A DNA stretch of 64,000 nucleotides from Pleurodeles waltl (GCF_031143425.1 NC_090439.1:354138027-354202026); one strand, 5' to 3'. Counted from the stretch's first letter, positions 1 through 12,965 are shown. Translations and numbers: made by a program. The notes: generated by a model not told the origin, from the letters alone.

Positions 1-613
1 CACAGTCCTTTGCATGTATAGATTCCACTTACTTGTGTAAATGGCTCGATTTACAAAAGTTGAATATGAATTTGAGCTTATAAATCAATTTACACACACA
101 TAATATAACACCCTTATTATGTAACAATAGGTTGGAATAAATCTGCACTCATCGGTGTGGAGTGTGAATTCCATGATAGCGATGCCCTAGAGAGTTTGTG
201 CACACTGACAAAGGTATGAATTGGTAACTACTCACAAACATTCCCAGCCTGGAAAAGTTTAGAGACTTACTGATAGACACAAGTAAATCATTTCTCAATA
301 ACAGAATGAGGGAAAACATCCCTAAAAGTTGTGGAGTCGTAGGAGATGTGCTTCTCCACTGGGAAAAACATTTTCCCTGTGGAAAAAAAGAGGAAAAAGT
401 TAGAAAAGATAAATGCCTTAGTAATTATTTTTTTCTCATATAAAATTGTTTTCCATGAGCAGTTCTGTATGTGTAGCTGCTTACAATTTTGAGTACTTCT
501 GAAAAGTTGTGACTGTTGCAGGCTCCTACGATTAGTTCTGGAATTCTTCAAGAATTCCTAAATCAGAATCGAAAACCTTCCTGTTTAATGTAGGAGTAAA
601 CTTAAGACTGTAT
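1..613. other. No recognised feature
   Basis: AT-rich sequence with no coding signal or element terminus that I recognise. It ends in the TAT (611-613) that forms the left target duplication of the next element. Confidence 0.4.
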
Positions 614-1522
614 GGGGCATATTTATACTCTCTTTGCGCCGGAATTGCGTCGTTTTTTTTTACGCAAATCCGACTCAAAGCTAACTTCATATTTATACTT
701 TGGCGTTAGACCCGTCTAGCGCCAAAGATCTTGGAGTTTGCGTCATTTTTTAGCGTGGACACCTACCTTGCGTTAATGATATGCAAGGTAGGCGTTCCCT
801 TCTAAAAAATGACTCCAAGGCATGTGCGCCTTATTTAAACTCCCCTGCAAAAATGACGCACAGGAGTGGGCAGGTCAGAAAAAATGACGTCCAGCCGCTT
901 TTGCGTCATTTTTTAACGCCTGGTCAGGGCAGGCGTTAAGGGACCTGTGGGCTCGGAAGGAGCCCAGAGGTGCCCTCCCATGCCCCCAGGGACACCCCCT
1001 GTCACCCTTGCCCACCCCAGGAGGACGCCCAAGGATGGAGGGACCAATCCCAGGGAACTTAAGGTAAGTTCAGGTAATTTTTTTTTTTTTTTTTTGTGGC
1101 ATAGGGGGGCCTGATTTGTGCCCCCCTACATGCCACTATGCCCAATGACCATGCCCAGGGGACATAAGTCCCCTGGGAATGGCCATTGGGCAAGGGGGCA
1201 TGACTCCTGTCTTTGCTAAGACAGGAGTCATTTCAATGGGGGTTGGGAGTAAAAAAAAATGGCGCAAATCGTGTTGAGGCCAATATTTTGCCTCAGACCT
1301 GACTTGCCCCATTTTTTGACGCCCAAGCTCCATTTTCCCCTACCCCGGCGCTGCCTGGTGTGGGTCATTTTTTTTTACGCACACCAGTCCGCAGTGCCGG
1401 CTAACGCCATTCCATAAATAAGGCGCCCGCATGGCGCTTTGGAATGGCGTTAACCGGCGTTAACTTTTTTGACGAACAACTGCGTTGGCGCAGTTGTGCG
1501 TCAAAAAGTATAAATATGGCCC
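614..1522 (-). mobile_element. Poly-hairpin miniature DNA transposon (PIF/Harbinger-like?), TSD TAT
   Basis: The ends are GGGGCATATTTATACT and its near-complement AGTATAAATATGGCCC, flanked by TAT at 611-613 and 1523-1525, a 3-bp target-site duplication. The interior is a series of short inverted repeats, for example around ACTCCTGTC/GACAGGAGT (about 1202-1231) and CCAGGGGAC/GTCCCCTGG. It is reversed relative to the copies at 15662, 31158 and 62817. There is no coding capacity, so it is non-autonomous. Assignment to PIF/Harbinger rests only on the 3-bp duplication and the GGG ends, and is an inference. Confidence 0.8.
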
Positions 1523-1525
1523 TAT

Positions 1526-3054
1526 GTTTTCTTAGTGAATGTGGCCCCTTGTGTCTGAAAGAAAACACACATGCGTAGAACATAACTTTAGGAGTCATGA
1601 CTCGAGGCCGGGTGGCAACCCAATGCCTCTCCTCCCTGGAGGTGATTTGTGGTCAGTCTTTGTTTGCTTCTGTACACAGATGTTTGGCCTAATTTACTAG
1701 TTGCATGTCTTTACATTCTGAAACAGTCATCTGTGGCTCGGGTTGCAAAGCCATGGTTGCTTTATAGCATCTTCGGGTGGGTAACTTTTTACTTCATAAT
1801 TTGTATGGGCCTAACGTACTTTCCTTTCAAATATTTTGAACACTGGATTTTGCTCCTTGCTTCAAATGCTTGCTTTGGGCCTCTGTCGTCATTCTCCTTG
1901 CTCAGAGAAGAGAGACGTTGGTGACCTCACGAGCTGATAGGGTGAATGGCCTATTTATAAAACACAAGGTGACACAGGAACCAGTGCACGGCACAGCAGC
2001 TTTTTTATTTCATTTTTATGTTGCGGTTCTTATGTGCTATATACATATTATTATAGGTATACGTTGAGGTTGTTAGAACACTTTATGGCATATCATTATA
2101 GAACACACATGTCCATTGAAGGACTGGGAAGGCAGGATCCATGCCAGGCTTGCAGGGTAACCACTGTGTAAATAAGTTCCATATAAATTATTTTTATGTA
2201 ATTTATCATGTGTGTATCAAGAAACTCTGACGTGGTTCTGGACCTACCTTGGATTACCAAAAAAACATATAATTGAATCCCTTTCATATTCCAAAAAAAT
2301 ACCAATACACCTGCCCCGTAGGAGCCTCTGTGGGCACCAGTGGTCTAGGCAAAAAACCACTATGGTCGAAACCCAGGCTTCTGGTTCTACTCTGAGTGGT
2401 CCAGATGGCAAGGCCAAGACTTCAAATTTTGAATAGCCACCACAACAGAGATCATTCTCACTTCAGAACCATCAGCCATTGCACAAATGTATACACCGAA
2501 AAGGCACTGTCAAGGACCAGGAGATTCGGGTACAAGTATCTGTTCTATAGAGTTCAGTTCTGAGCTGAGGGCTATCATGAGATTATTAACCCATGGCAGT
2601 GCTTTAAATGAATACAGAGTGCCAGCCCTTTTGTATTTCCATTTAAAAACACTGACTCAAGATCACAGATGTCGCAGCTCTGGAACCTATCCTGTCGGCC
2701 AATCTACCACTGAAGCTCTGCTTCACCAATCTGCACACATTTGAAGCCTCCTGTTCAGTTAAGCTGCCTCTTTTGTTATTCTCTTTTGTATGTAGTCATT
2801 CTTTTTTAAGTTAGGCTGGTATTGCCTACACAGAGGAATAATTCCTCTAAAAGTTTAACACACAGAAACATATGGCTGCACCCTTTTCTTTTCTTCCAAC
2901 TCTTTTGACCCCCTCATTCTTTGGGCTAAATGCCACGAAGGTGCCTCTTTGTGGCTTGTTTAGTGCTATGAAAGTTTAGGTAAACACACTAGAATGTTTT
3001 GCATCTCTAGAGTTTCACAGCCAGTCTGTAGGAATGAAGCAAAAACGCTCTTTT
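1526..3054. other. No recognised feature
   Basis: About 1.5 kb between the miniature element and the 3' end of the LINE. Short open frames here (such as 1649-1924 and 2487-2744) lack recognisable domains or splice context and look like chance. Confidence 0.4.
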
Positions 3055-3233
3055 TAAAAAAATTATTTTTATTTGTATAAACAGTTGCTTACTACAGTAC
3101 AGTCAACACCAAGGTTTTGCAGAGGATTGAGCTAGATTCTCATATCTAATAGCAATAGTCACTGTATCATCAATACAATATCTCTTTTTAGAAACTATGC
3201 CCCTCTCCCTTTCTACGATGTACTATATATGCA

Positions 3234-6200
3234 TTACCCCACAACTGTAGTGAAGGATGGTAGGTCCATTCTTTGTCCCCCACACCCTCCTTGTTGGCTC
3301 CAGTTCATTTTGCTATACTTCTGGGGGCATCCACGGCTCAAATAAATCACATGTGCGACTCGTTGGCACCAGTCCAAATTATTTTCCCAGTCCTGTATCC
3401 CTGGTGGCTCGGATGCTCCCCATGACCTTGCTATGTCTCTTTTAGCTACAACTGCCACTAGCATTAGCCGCATCCACTGATATTGCAGTCACCGTTCTTC
3501 ACTCGCTATGTGCAGTACAAACCATCGGGCCTCCAGCTGAACCGCCAGGCCTGTGACTTGAGTCATGATGCGGACCACTCGCTGCCAAATTTCTTGTATG
3601 TGCAGGCAGCTCCACAGGATATGAAAGAATGAGCCCTCCATGCCACATTCCGTCTTACACAATGCCGACTCACTACGGCCAATATGAAATAGTAAAGATC
3701 TGGATTAATATCATGTATGTAGGATTCTAAGTTGTATTAGGCGGAATTGAGTCCGAATTGCCACCTCTCGCGGACTATCGGGGGCCTTCTGCCAGTCCTC
3801 CTCCTCTATTGTTCCTAAGTCGCCCTCCCAAGCCTCTTGGAGAGAACGCCCAGGATTTGGGGAATTATTCATAAATTTTTTATAGGCCAGGGAGATTGCT
3901 TTCTCCTGTAGTGGCTCCAACAGCAATTGGTACATGAGCGGAGCCGATTCTGGAAGCTGTTCGCCTACCTGGATATGTTTCTTTAGTGCATGTTTCAGTT
4001 GAAGGTATTGGAAATCTACTGTCACCCCATTGCATATATTTCCTTAATAGGTCCTCAAGAAAGCAGCCTCCCGGCTCGCCATATGTCCCTCAGATGGTCT
4101 ATTCCTATAAGGCCCCAGCGGCAGAGCCCCTTTAACTACTACGGAGTTCAATGAGAGGGGTCATATTTGTTAGCCTATCCTCCCAGCCCAGAAATTTGGA
4201 GGCCTCCCTCCACGCACTTACCACTGTCTCTATGTGGCTCGGGAGCAGGCCCCCTCTTTCTATTTTCATATATCACCAATAGGTACCCTTCCTATCCCAT
4301 GGCTGCACGATCTACCCTATTGACCCGTTCCTCCCTGTCTGCAAATGCCCACCCATTCACCGGGACCAGCTGTGTTACCCAGTAGTTTCTTGGATGTTAG
4401 GTATTGGTAGGCCCCCCTCAAATACTCCTCTCTGCAATTTACCCAGTGCTATGCAACGACTAACCCTGTCCCACAGCAGCATGCGCAATTCCCTATTAAC
4501 CTGAGCAAAGAAGGTTGGCGGTATTTTCTACAGTTTGTTCTGGAGCATTATAATAGATGCTGTAGGGACATCATTTTAAAAAGGGAGGTGTTGCCTATCA
4601 GTGAAAGAGGCAGCCACTGCCAGTGAGACATTTTCACGGAGACAATCAAGTTGTGGGTATAGGTTCCATCTGTGAAATTTCTCTGGGTGTCTTGTTACAT
4701 ATATACTCAAATAATAGAATCCCTCCCTTACCCGCAGGGCCACACATCACACTGGGATGCTCAGCTCACTGCCCGTTAATGGGTAAACTTAGAATTTTCC
4801 CCAGTTTTTTTGGTAACCCGAGTATGTTCCAAAATGCTGGAAAATGTGCAACAATCTATCTATGGAACAACAGGTTTCGTGACATACAGAGATATCCTAG
4901 CCTCCCACCATCCTTCTTCTGGTTGAACCCACGCAAGAGGGTCCTGCTGCACCCAGGTGGCCAGCGGCTCCAGTGCTAGAGCAAACAGCCACGGGGACAG
5001 AAGACAGCCCTGTCTTGTGCCCCTGTGTAAGGCAAAGGAGCAGGACGTCACCCCGTTAACCCTCACCCATGCTTGTTGGTCACTGTACAGCAATTGGATC
5101 CATGCACATATTTGAGGGCCAAAGCCCTTTCTTGTTAGTACTGCTCTAAGAAAAGCCCATTCGATGCTGTCAAAGGCCGTCTTTGCATCAAGCACCAGCA
5201 TTGTCACCTCTTCCGATTCCGGAGCACCTGTCACATGCAGAATCCCATATAGGCACCTCAGATTCAGTCCAGAGTTCCTATGTTGCATGAACCCTGTTTG
5301 GTCATGATTGATTAGGTAACTCATTACTGGTCGAAGCCTATTTACCAGAATTTTAGCTAATAACTTAACCCCTAGGTTTAACATCGATATAGGCCTGTAT
5401 GAGCCACACTCCATGTGTGGCTTGCCCTCCTTATGTTTTACGACAATGGTTGCTAATCTTTGATCTAGAAGCAGCATACCTTCTGCCCTAGCTGCCAGGA
5501 ACACTGCCAACATATGCGGCGCCATAATATTTGCCTTACGCTCTGCCAGGAGCTCATTAGGGACCACCGCCTTTCATGACCGTGCCTCCATGATTGCCCC
5601 TTGTAACTCCTCTGCTGTTATGTCCTGGTCAAGCGCCTCACTATTGTCTGCTCGGAGCTCCATCATAGGCAGGTCACCGAGGAGTTCCGTACAATTCTAT
5701 TATGAGTGGGCCATCTTGGAGGAATAGACTTGCTCAAAATATGCGACAAAGGCCTCGGCTATAGCGTCACCTGTGGTATGTCTCCCACCTGTTTCAACTC
5801 TGATCTACATCATCCAGTTCCTACCCCAGTCTCTTTTTTCTAACCAGGCCAATAGCTTTTTTGCCTTGTCTCCTACATCATACAGACGCCACTGCGTTGC
5901 CAGAGCGTGCGCACGTGCCTTATTGTCCGCTAGGTCCCTCAGCTCCTGCTGTTTAAGTAAAAGACTATGACAATGATGTGGCTTTATTGAGCCCCCGGCT
6001 AGTATCTCTGCTTCAAACTTACCGATCTCGCCCTCTACTGCCTCACATTGGAGAAGGTGCTCCTTCTTTAAACCTCCTAGTAATGCCTGAACTTGTCCTC
6101 TAAATACTGCCTTGAAGGCCTCCCAGAGTACTCCTGCTGAGGTCACACTTCCCAGGTTATCTCCGAGACATCTCTTAGCCCCCACGCTAAGATTGTCGGG

Positions 6201-6962
6201 GAAATCACCCTCCTTCAAAGTACCAGGGGTCTAGTCTGGGTGGCAATCCTGCATCTCTAACTGTACCAATGAGAGTGGCCATCACTGGGGAATGATCCGA
6301 CACACCACGTGCAAGATGTGTCACCTCCTGAAAACATCCCACCCCTGTGGTGTGTGAAAAGGTAGTCAATTCACGAGAAACTCCTATGGGCCCCAGATAG
6401 AAATGTGAATTATCTCTCATGTGGGTTATAATCTCTCCAGAAGTCTGTCAGGTCCAATGAGTTAGCAAAAGTCCTCAAGTTCCCTGTATCCCCCTTTCCT
6501 CTAACACTAGACAACCTGTCCAGGGTCAGGTCCATGGTATCATTTATGTCTCCCCCTAGGATAAAGGCACCAGGGGTAATTCCAACAACATGGCTCCCAG
6601 TGCTGGCAGAGTGTCTGCATGTAGTTTGGGAGGCACATATACTGAACAGAGATTTAGCGTCTGGCCGTTCCAGATTCCAGTCAGCACCACAAACCTACCC
6701 AATAAGTCCGTCCTCACAAGGCCCGGGACAAAAGCTGTTGTCCCTTGGAGTTAGAAGTAAACCTCGTATGTGCCACAAGGTAGTTGCCCATTTGATCTAA
6801 TGCCCTGCAGTGGTTTCTCCGTAGATGAGTTTCTTGCATGAGGGCCACATCCAGTGCATGTCTACGGAGAAATTGTAGGACCAATGTCTGTTTGATTCTA
6901 TTGCCCAGGCCATTAACGTTCCACGTCATGAACTTCAAGGGATGGGGTTCAACTGTCGTCAT
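3234..6962 (-). pseudogene. LINE ORF2 (endonuclease-reverse transcriptase), remnant
   Basis: The endonuclease start is 6962-6714, with TWNVNGLGN and MQETHL, which supplies the catalytic Glu. The endonuclease end, with SDHSPV, is 6420-6205. A linker runs 6218-5805. Reverse transcriptase fingers and palm are at 5567-4860, with SYRPISMLN, DAKTAFDSIEW and GTRQGCLLSPWLF. C-terminal pieces are at 4025-3711 and 3473-3234. The pieces lie in different frames. After RISLY-like sequence near 4880 the expected YxDD catalytic motif is not present and stops follow, so the polymerase is dead. Enzymatically this would have nicked target DNA and primed reverse transcription. Confidence 0.8.
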
Positions 6963-7782
6963 TGTGTACCTGTTTGTATCTTAGGGTCTGAAGATGCCCG
7001 ACCCCCTGCATCAACCACCCTCCCCCCCACACCACTCAGGGGTCTCCCTGTCCTCCTTGCCTGTTGTGAATGTCGTGAGATGAACAAAAGAACCTTAATA
7101 GAGGGCCTCAACCCATTGTGCCCTTGAACACCCCAACAACACCCCTCCCTTCCGGTTACCCTGCCCAGTAGGTCTACCACTGCCCACCCCCCCAACTTGC
7201 AGAGTGCCTGTTGTCCCAACTGTAATATAGAATGCGGTACGGGTTGACCGGCTCTGCAGAGAGGGCTCCTATGATGTGTTGAATAGTCTCATCCCTTAGT
7301 ATAAGTGTTAGTATGTAAAGCTTCCCACTCAACAGCTGTAATGCTAGAGTCACTCATCTCCACCTTTGTCAAGGGGAGGATGTGCAGTTTAACTTATATA
7401 TGGCAGCCTGTGCCCTCCTCTCAGCTTTGCTCCCCACATCACTGTGCCTTGTTGTGTGACACTCACCGCCGGTGGGCGGATAAGACCACCCCCCCCCCCG
7501 GATTCCAACTTCGGACTCCTTCTGGATCACTTCTCCTCTTTAGCCCCAGTGTCAGAATGGTCCAGTTTACTTTCTGGGAGCTTGTCCGGTCTCTGGGGCT
7601 TCAGGTGTCCTCTTGACTCCCCTTTCCTGTCTTGTTGGCCTACTGGGCACCAGCCCTCCATCCAATCCCAGGCCTCTTTCAGGGAAGAGCCAGGACTTCC
7701 CTCTTCTAGTACACGTAGCTTCGCCAGGAAGAGCATCATATACTTTAGTTTTTTTGCTTGCAGGGCTTTTACTTTATCAAAG

Positions 7783-8312
7783 CTACGTCTTTGTTTCTGC
7801 ACCTGGAGGGTAAAGTCGGGGGAAAAGGCGCACTATGGCATTGTCTAGGTGCAAATTTCCATGCGTGCGGGCAGCTTGTAGTATAGTGTTGCGTCTCTGT
7901 GGTTGAAAATTTTCGCTATGATTGTTTTTGGGAGGCCTATGCACCCTCTCTATGGAGAAGAATTTGAATAGGCGCTTCGGATGGAGATTGTTGACGATGA
8001 GGTCCTCCAGAAAGAGATCAATGCTAGGCCCTTCCTTCCCCTCCGGAACCCCAACTACTCTGATGTTATTTCTTCGTGCCCATCCTTCTTGGTCTTCCAG
8101 TCTGGCCACCATCACCCCACTCTGCTTCGTGAGATATAGCACTTGTTTTTCCAGCTTTTTAGAAGTGGCTTGCAAAGCCTTAATGTCCGACTCTGCTGTC
8201 GATACCTTATCGGACATTTTTTGGAGGTCCACTCATAAAAAGGAGACGTCTGCCGTCACAGCATCTAGTTTAGGCTCCAATGTGCTTTTCAAGTCCGATT
8301 TCGCCATCATCA
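7783..8312 (-). pseudogene. LINE ORF1 RNA-binding protein, remnant
   Basis: The frame starting near 8312 reads MAKSDLKSTL and then meets a stop near 8235. It continues as a heptad-like stretch (SDIKALQATSKKLEKQV) and then the conserved core RRNNIRVVGVPEG followed by IERVHR. That core is characteristic of the L1 ORF1 RNA-recognition-like domain (Transposase_22 family), which coats LINE RNA as a trimer. The early stop and loss of the downstream end make it a pseudogene. It lies directly upstream of the endonuclease remnant, as expected for an L1-type element. Confidence 0.75.
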
Positions 8313-8689
8313 TAAATATTTTCTATTTCCAGTACACATGGCAGGCTTCCATGCTTTCTATATTCGCCACTCAGAAAAGTGCATGCTTGTCCAAGCAATG
8401 TTAGGCAGATATACATCATATTCTGTGCCTTTGGAAGGAGCATACTACATGTGAAAGAGAGGAGAATGTCCATAATTCCGGAAATGAAGGTCTCTGTAGC
8501 AGTCAAGTAGTCATCAAAGAGAGGTTATCACAGAAAATGGACCCTACATGCAAACCAGGAAACCACCAGTCAGAGCCTTAGAGATAGTGTTACTGCCACC
8601 CCATTTATGGCTCCTCTAACTGAAGATGGAGCTAGTGCCCTCTGCTAGGCACCAGGCCTCAAATGAACTTATCCAAGGCTCACACAATC
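8313..8689. other. No recognised feature
   Basis: Sequence between the LINE ORF1 start and the hAT-type element. It could hold the LINE 5' untranslated region, but I cannot demonstrate that. Confidence 0.3.
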
Positions 8690-8697
8690 ACCTACTC

Positions 8698-8925
8698 CAG
8701 TGGTTCCCAACCTGTGGTCCGGGGACCCCTGGGGGTCTCCGAAGCCTCCTCAGGGGGTCCGCGACTGCTTAGAAAACTAAATAACATCAACAGATTAGGT
8801 CCTCACCTTTCAGTAATGACTCAGTAGGGGGTCCCCAAAGTCCTATAAAGATTCAGTGGGGGGTCCCCAGGCTCCAGTAATGGTAAAGTGGGGGTCCACA
8901 GAAGTCAAAAGGTTGGGAACCACTG
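8698..8925. mobile_element. hAT-type miniature element, perfect 8-bp TSD
   Basis: A 228-bp element with terminal inverted repeats CAGTGGTTCCCAACC and GGTTGGGAACCACTG. It is flanked by ACCTACTC at 8690-8697 and 8926-8933, an exact 8-bp target-site duplication, which is the hAT superfamily hallmark. The interior has repeated GGGGGTCC-type motifs and no ORF, so it would need a transposase in trans. Confidence 0.9.
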
Positions 8926-8933
8926 ACCTACTC

Positions 8934-9318
8934 TTTACCATGTTTACCTGTCTTGTCGATATCTGATGAAGGGCGAATGTGAATGTTAAAGTCTGCTTCA
9001 AATCAATGGAGTTTTGACTGAGGGTTTTAATTAAATGCAACTGAACTATCCATCTTTTGTCACAACCTTATAGTGAAATTCATTGTGGGACCTTCCCAAC
9101 TTCCCCTGTAAATTTACCTTTAAATTGCATTTAGCTTTATCCATTGTTGCAGGCATAAAATGTTTAAAACACACCATTCACCACTCATTTTCCAAATTGT
9201 CCTTGATGGATATGGTCCAAGCTCTCTGCTTTTTTTAAATTAGTGGCGAGTTAAATTAAGTCTTCACTTACAAAGTTGCGTGGAATTAGGAAACTCCACC
9301 CTTTACAAAGCAGGCTTA
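8934..9318. other. No recognised feature
   Basis: AT-rich spacer between the hAT-type element and the DNA transposon that begins at about 9319. No coding or element signal seen. Confidence 0.4.
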
Positions 9319-9604
9319 GGGCCTCATTTAGATGTTGGCAGTCACACCGCCAAGCTGCTTCAGGTGCGGACCTGAAAAGACTGTTACGTCAGCAGTCCTC
9401 AGCCTGGCGTATTTAGATGTATTGTGGCTGAGCCGCAGACTGCCACGAAAGAGGGCTCTCCCTAGCCGTCAGGCAGGTGGGTTTCTGCCAGCCATATTTA
9501 GATGCTTCAGTTGGACAGGCAGTGTACTGGTGGCGGGTTTCTGACAGAGGGAGGACATCCCTTTACCCAATGGACATTGGACAATGCCAGTGGCTGTGGA
9601 ACAA

Positions 9605-10050
9605 GAGTAAGTCATACACATACACTCTCCCCTTCACATTTGTTTCTCCCTACATCACTAAGAACACAATACCCCATATACACACCATTATCCATTGCTA
9701 TTAGACCTCAACACGACACCCACTTGCTGCAAACACACACATACACGTACATCATCACACAACATACACACACTAGTGACACTGCACTCACACTCGACAC
9801 AACAACCAACACACTCATCTACACAAACACATGCACACACAAGCACAACTACACACATCACAACAGTGACAGCCACATAACAACATGCCTCTGAGTTCTG
9901 CATGCAACACAAAACACAACATACACAACAACATTTATGCCATAAGTAAATGGCACACATACTGACACAAACACTTCACCCACTACACCTCCCTCCGCCT
10001 CCACCATAAATCAAATCACACAAACATCTACATACTGACTTACACAACCA
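9605..10050. repeat. CA-rich low-complexity tract
   Basis: A degenerate (CA)n/(ACAC)n tract within the DNA transposon. The long open frames on both strands here consist of Thr/His/Ser or Cys/Val runs and are composition artefacts, not genes. Confidence 0.85.
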
Positions 10051-10104
10051 ACTCAAGCACAACTGACAGGAGATGTCCCCTTGCAAAGTACACACATCTG
10101 CACA

Positions 10105-11700
10105 GTTGACCAGTATTGTATTGTATTGTACTGTAAATCATTTGTAGAGCACATTCCGGCCGTAGCATCGAATCGCTAATTAGTGCCAGTGAGGAACACC
10201 AAGACCATACGTAGTCAGATACCCAGGCCATTCTATAGAATCCCATCCTAATGTGAGAACAGCCACGTTTTCAGTTTCTTTCTAAAGCCAAAATAAGTCT
10301 CTATATGCCTGATCACAAGGGGTAGGGAGTTCCAGAGTCTGGCTGCCCCACAGAAAAAGCTTTGTCCCCCCCACCTAACCCTGTGACAACGGGGTACCGA
10401 AATAAGTTGTCTGAATGAAGATCTAAGCGTCCGAACCGGTTGGTAGGGTTGAAGAACAGATATGAGATATTCACACCCCTCTTAGTGGTGGGCCATATAA
10501 GTTAAGCATAGGGACTTAAACTTAATCTGTTTTTCCACCGGAAGCCAATGGAGTTGTTTGAGGCAGCTGCTAGCAGATGCCGAACGCGGTAGGTCTAAGA
10601 TCAAATGGGCAGCCGCGATCTGAATAAGTTGAAGTTTATGAAGTGCGGATTTACTGATATTCAGCATTAAGGCATTGCAATAGTCCAATCTAGACATTAC
10701 CAGCGCCAGAACCACTATAATTTTCAGATTTTCATGAAGAAAGGGAAACATTTTCTTCAGGGATCTTAATGCCCAATAGCAGCATTTGACTGTCTGGTTG
10801 ACATTTTGCTCACTCAAATTAAAGGGAACTATCAAATACAATGCCCAGATTTCTAGCCGAAGTGCGCCGAACCGGACACTCGCTGCAAGACTCCGGCCAC
10901 CAGCGGGGACTCCATAGCTTACTATCTAATCCAAAAAAAATGATTTCCGTCTTTTCCCCATTACGTTTGAGCCAAATGGTGCTCATCCAGCTATTGATCT
11001 CTCTCATACATTGCTGGAATCTATCGGCGGTCTCATCCCAATTGTGAGAGACCGGAATAATCAGCTGTGTATCGTCCACGTATGACACAATTTGAAAGCC
11101 GAAAGAGCGCACTAGACTAACCAATGGTGCTACATAAAGATTAAATAGAGTGGGGCTAAGCTAGGACCCCTGTGGAACACCACATGGTAATTGAAAGGGG
11201 GTTGCCCTATAATCCCCACAAGACACAGTGAGAGATCTGTTGGTAAGGAAAGACTTAAGGATATCAAGTGCTCTCTCTCTAACTCCTGCATGATGCATCG
11301 CTGAATAAGACGTTGCGGGGATATAGTATCGAAAGCCGCGGACAGATCAAGTAGGACAAGGATGGTGCCTTCCCCCTGGTATAATCTTCCACAAATAAAA
11401 TACGCTGAAGATATCAGCGCAGATTCCGTGCTATGAGCTTGTCGGAACCCGTGTTGAGATGAATCGAATCCACCATAGGCTTGTGGAAAGACAGCCAGTT
11501 CCGTGTTCAGGTGTCTCTCCAGGATCTTGGCCATGGTGGGTAAGAGGGAGATAGGTCGCAATTTTTTTAAGTCATTAGATTCCTTGCCTGGCTTCTTAAT
11601 TAACGGGATCACAATAGATTCTTTCCAAGCATCCGGAAAGCACCCTTCACACAAGATGTCTGCATATACTGGTTCCAGGGCCATAGAGATCGTGAATGGA
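10105..11700 (-). mobile_element. L2/CR1-like LINE, 5'-truncated
   Basis: Reading downward, the reverse transcriptase has LKKLRPISLLPTMAKILE, HGFRQAHSTESAL, LLDLSAAFDTISPQ and the catalytic VSYVDDTQL near 11090. The typical C-terminus follows with SRLDYCNALM and LHWLPVEKQIKFK (10841-10482). The 3' end is a short ACAAT-type array near 10110-10130. Stops and frameshifts separate the blocks. The endonuclease is missing, so the element is 5'-truncated, as LINE copies often are. The left breakpoint of the 21.7-kb duplication (11110/11111) falls inside its reverse transcriptase. Confidence 0.8.
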
Positions 11701-11849
11701 CCGTCACTGTGGTGCCAGCATTCACTTGGCAATGAATACTGACACCATAACAACAGCTGTGTATGTTCGATATGTGTTATGGACCAGTGTGTCCTCACCC
11801 ATTTCTCCACCCATGTCTGGCCCACCCGTGACCCCGACATATGCATGTC

Positions 11850-11886
11850 ACAGTAATTTCAAAAAATTACTGTGACATGTACAAGT
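11850..11886. repeat. Short inverted repeat (TGTCACAGTAATTT / AAATTACTGTGACA)
   Basis: A near-perfect hairpin within the right half of the DNA transposon, repeated at about 33505-33541 in unit 2. Confidence 0.7.
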
Positions 11887-12370
11887 CTGCTGTGGTCCCG
11901 TACCCATGTGCAGTGACCCCCCCCCAGGCAATGCCTACCTTCATGTCCAGCGATGAGAGGGTCACGTTTTCTCTGGGGTCCATGACAGCAGTGACAGAGG
12001 GTCCTGTCTAGTTATGTCCAGCTGGAAATGGAAGTTGGATCGGGAGAAAAGGTGAGTTTTCACCCATTTCCCCTCTCAATCTTCCAAGTAAGAAGTGGAG
12101 GTCGGACTTCACCTTTTTCATTGGCGGTTTGGCACATCCAAATCTGCTCAGCAGTAAGTGTGGCTGAAGTCCAGCTGTCAGCTGCTCTTTCCTATGGCAC
12201 CCTGGCAGCAGATGGGATTCCTTGGCGGAGTTGGCGGGACTCAGGCAGGTTAAGGTCTATGGGACAGCCAACATCTAAATCCGGTAGTTGGACTGCAATT
12301 GCGGGCGGCGGGTTTTTAATCAGAAAACTGATGACGGGACCGTCACCGCCAGTATCTGAATCAGGCCCTT

Positions 12371-12860
12371 TACTTGAGGTAAGGTTTATCCCCTAGGGCC
12401 TTTCAGGTGTGATGATTTCCTGATGCAGAATGTCTGTCCAGCAAAAAAAAATTGAATGTGAAGGCTGAACATACATCAGCTCAGGTAAGTAGTGTGGGAA
12501 GGGAAGGCTCTGAGCTGCGGCCAGCTTAATTTTTCAAAACAAATATCTTCATAAGCTTTCCATTTCACAAATCTTGAAATACACAAAGGTGCGAATCCAC
12601 TGACTTTACAACCCTCTACTTTAATTCCCATCTGATTGATAGGATGAAAAGTTGGATTGTGGCAAGTTGGTTGATTGTGCTTTAATATGTACCTCAAAAA
12701 ATGCATGTATTCTTTCACATAGAATAACACGGTTCGCTCTCTGAATATCAAAGCTAAAATAACGGTGGCACAGAATATTGAAGACAGAATACTGAATCCA
12801 CAATATCGACAGATAAGTATAGCTTTTCTATACCTTACTCAACATATATGTGCCTACACA

Positions 12861-12868
<8 letters not shown>
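12371..12868. other. No recognised feature
   Basis: Unique-looking AT-rich sequence between the DNA transposon and the (TA)n tract that hosts the DIRS element. Confidence 0.4.

Positions 12869-12904
<36 letters not shown>
12869..12904. repeat. (TA)18 microsatellite
   Basis: A pure TA dinucleotide run directly left of the DIRS element. More AT repeat lies directly right of the element at 19143-19155, so the DIRS sits inside an original TA tract. The unit 2 counterpart is longer. Confidence 0.95.
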
Positions 12905-12910
<6 letters not shown>

Positions 12911-12965
12911 GGAAAATGTCACTTACCCAGTGTACATCTGTTCCTGGCATGGGACGCTGCAGATT

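Larger units (their letters stand above)
3055..8312 (-). mobile_element. Tx1/L1-like LINE, near full length but decayed
   Basis: Reading from high to low coordinates, the order is an ORF1 protein with coiled-coil, an AP endonuclease, a linker, reverse transcriptase, a C-terminal region and an A-rich 3' end (AATAAAAATAA on the minus strand near 3060-3080). This is the standard L1 order. The Tx1 or L1 label comes from the wording of the endonuclease N-terminus and ORF1 core. Frameshifts and stops break both ORFs. The 5' limit is set where the ORF1 frame fades, so it is approximate, and I could not find a clear target-site duplication. Confidence 0.8.
9319..12370. mobile_element. DNA transposon with GGGCCTCATTTAGAT ends, interrupted by a LINE
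   Basis: The left end GGGCCTCATTTAGATGTTGG and the right end (CCAGTATCTGAATCAGGCCC, about 12350-12368) are imperfect inverted complements. Both continue into GGCGGT-type sequence, and TTA flanks or nearly flanks each side. Several GGCGG and TGGCAG blocks recur inside. No transposase frame is visible, so it is non-autonomous. Its middle carries CA-rich sequence and an L2-like LINE. The right part from 11111 onward is duplicated at 32766-34025. Confidence 0.6.

Noticed and set aside
7922..8404. 160-codon plus-strand frame
   Set aside because: It is antisense to the LINE ORF1 remnant, which has the clear homology.
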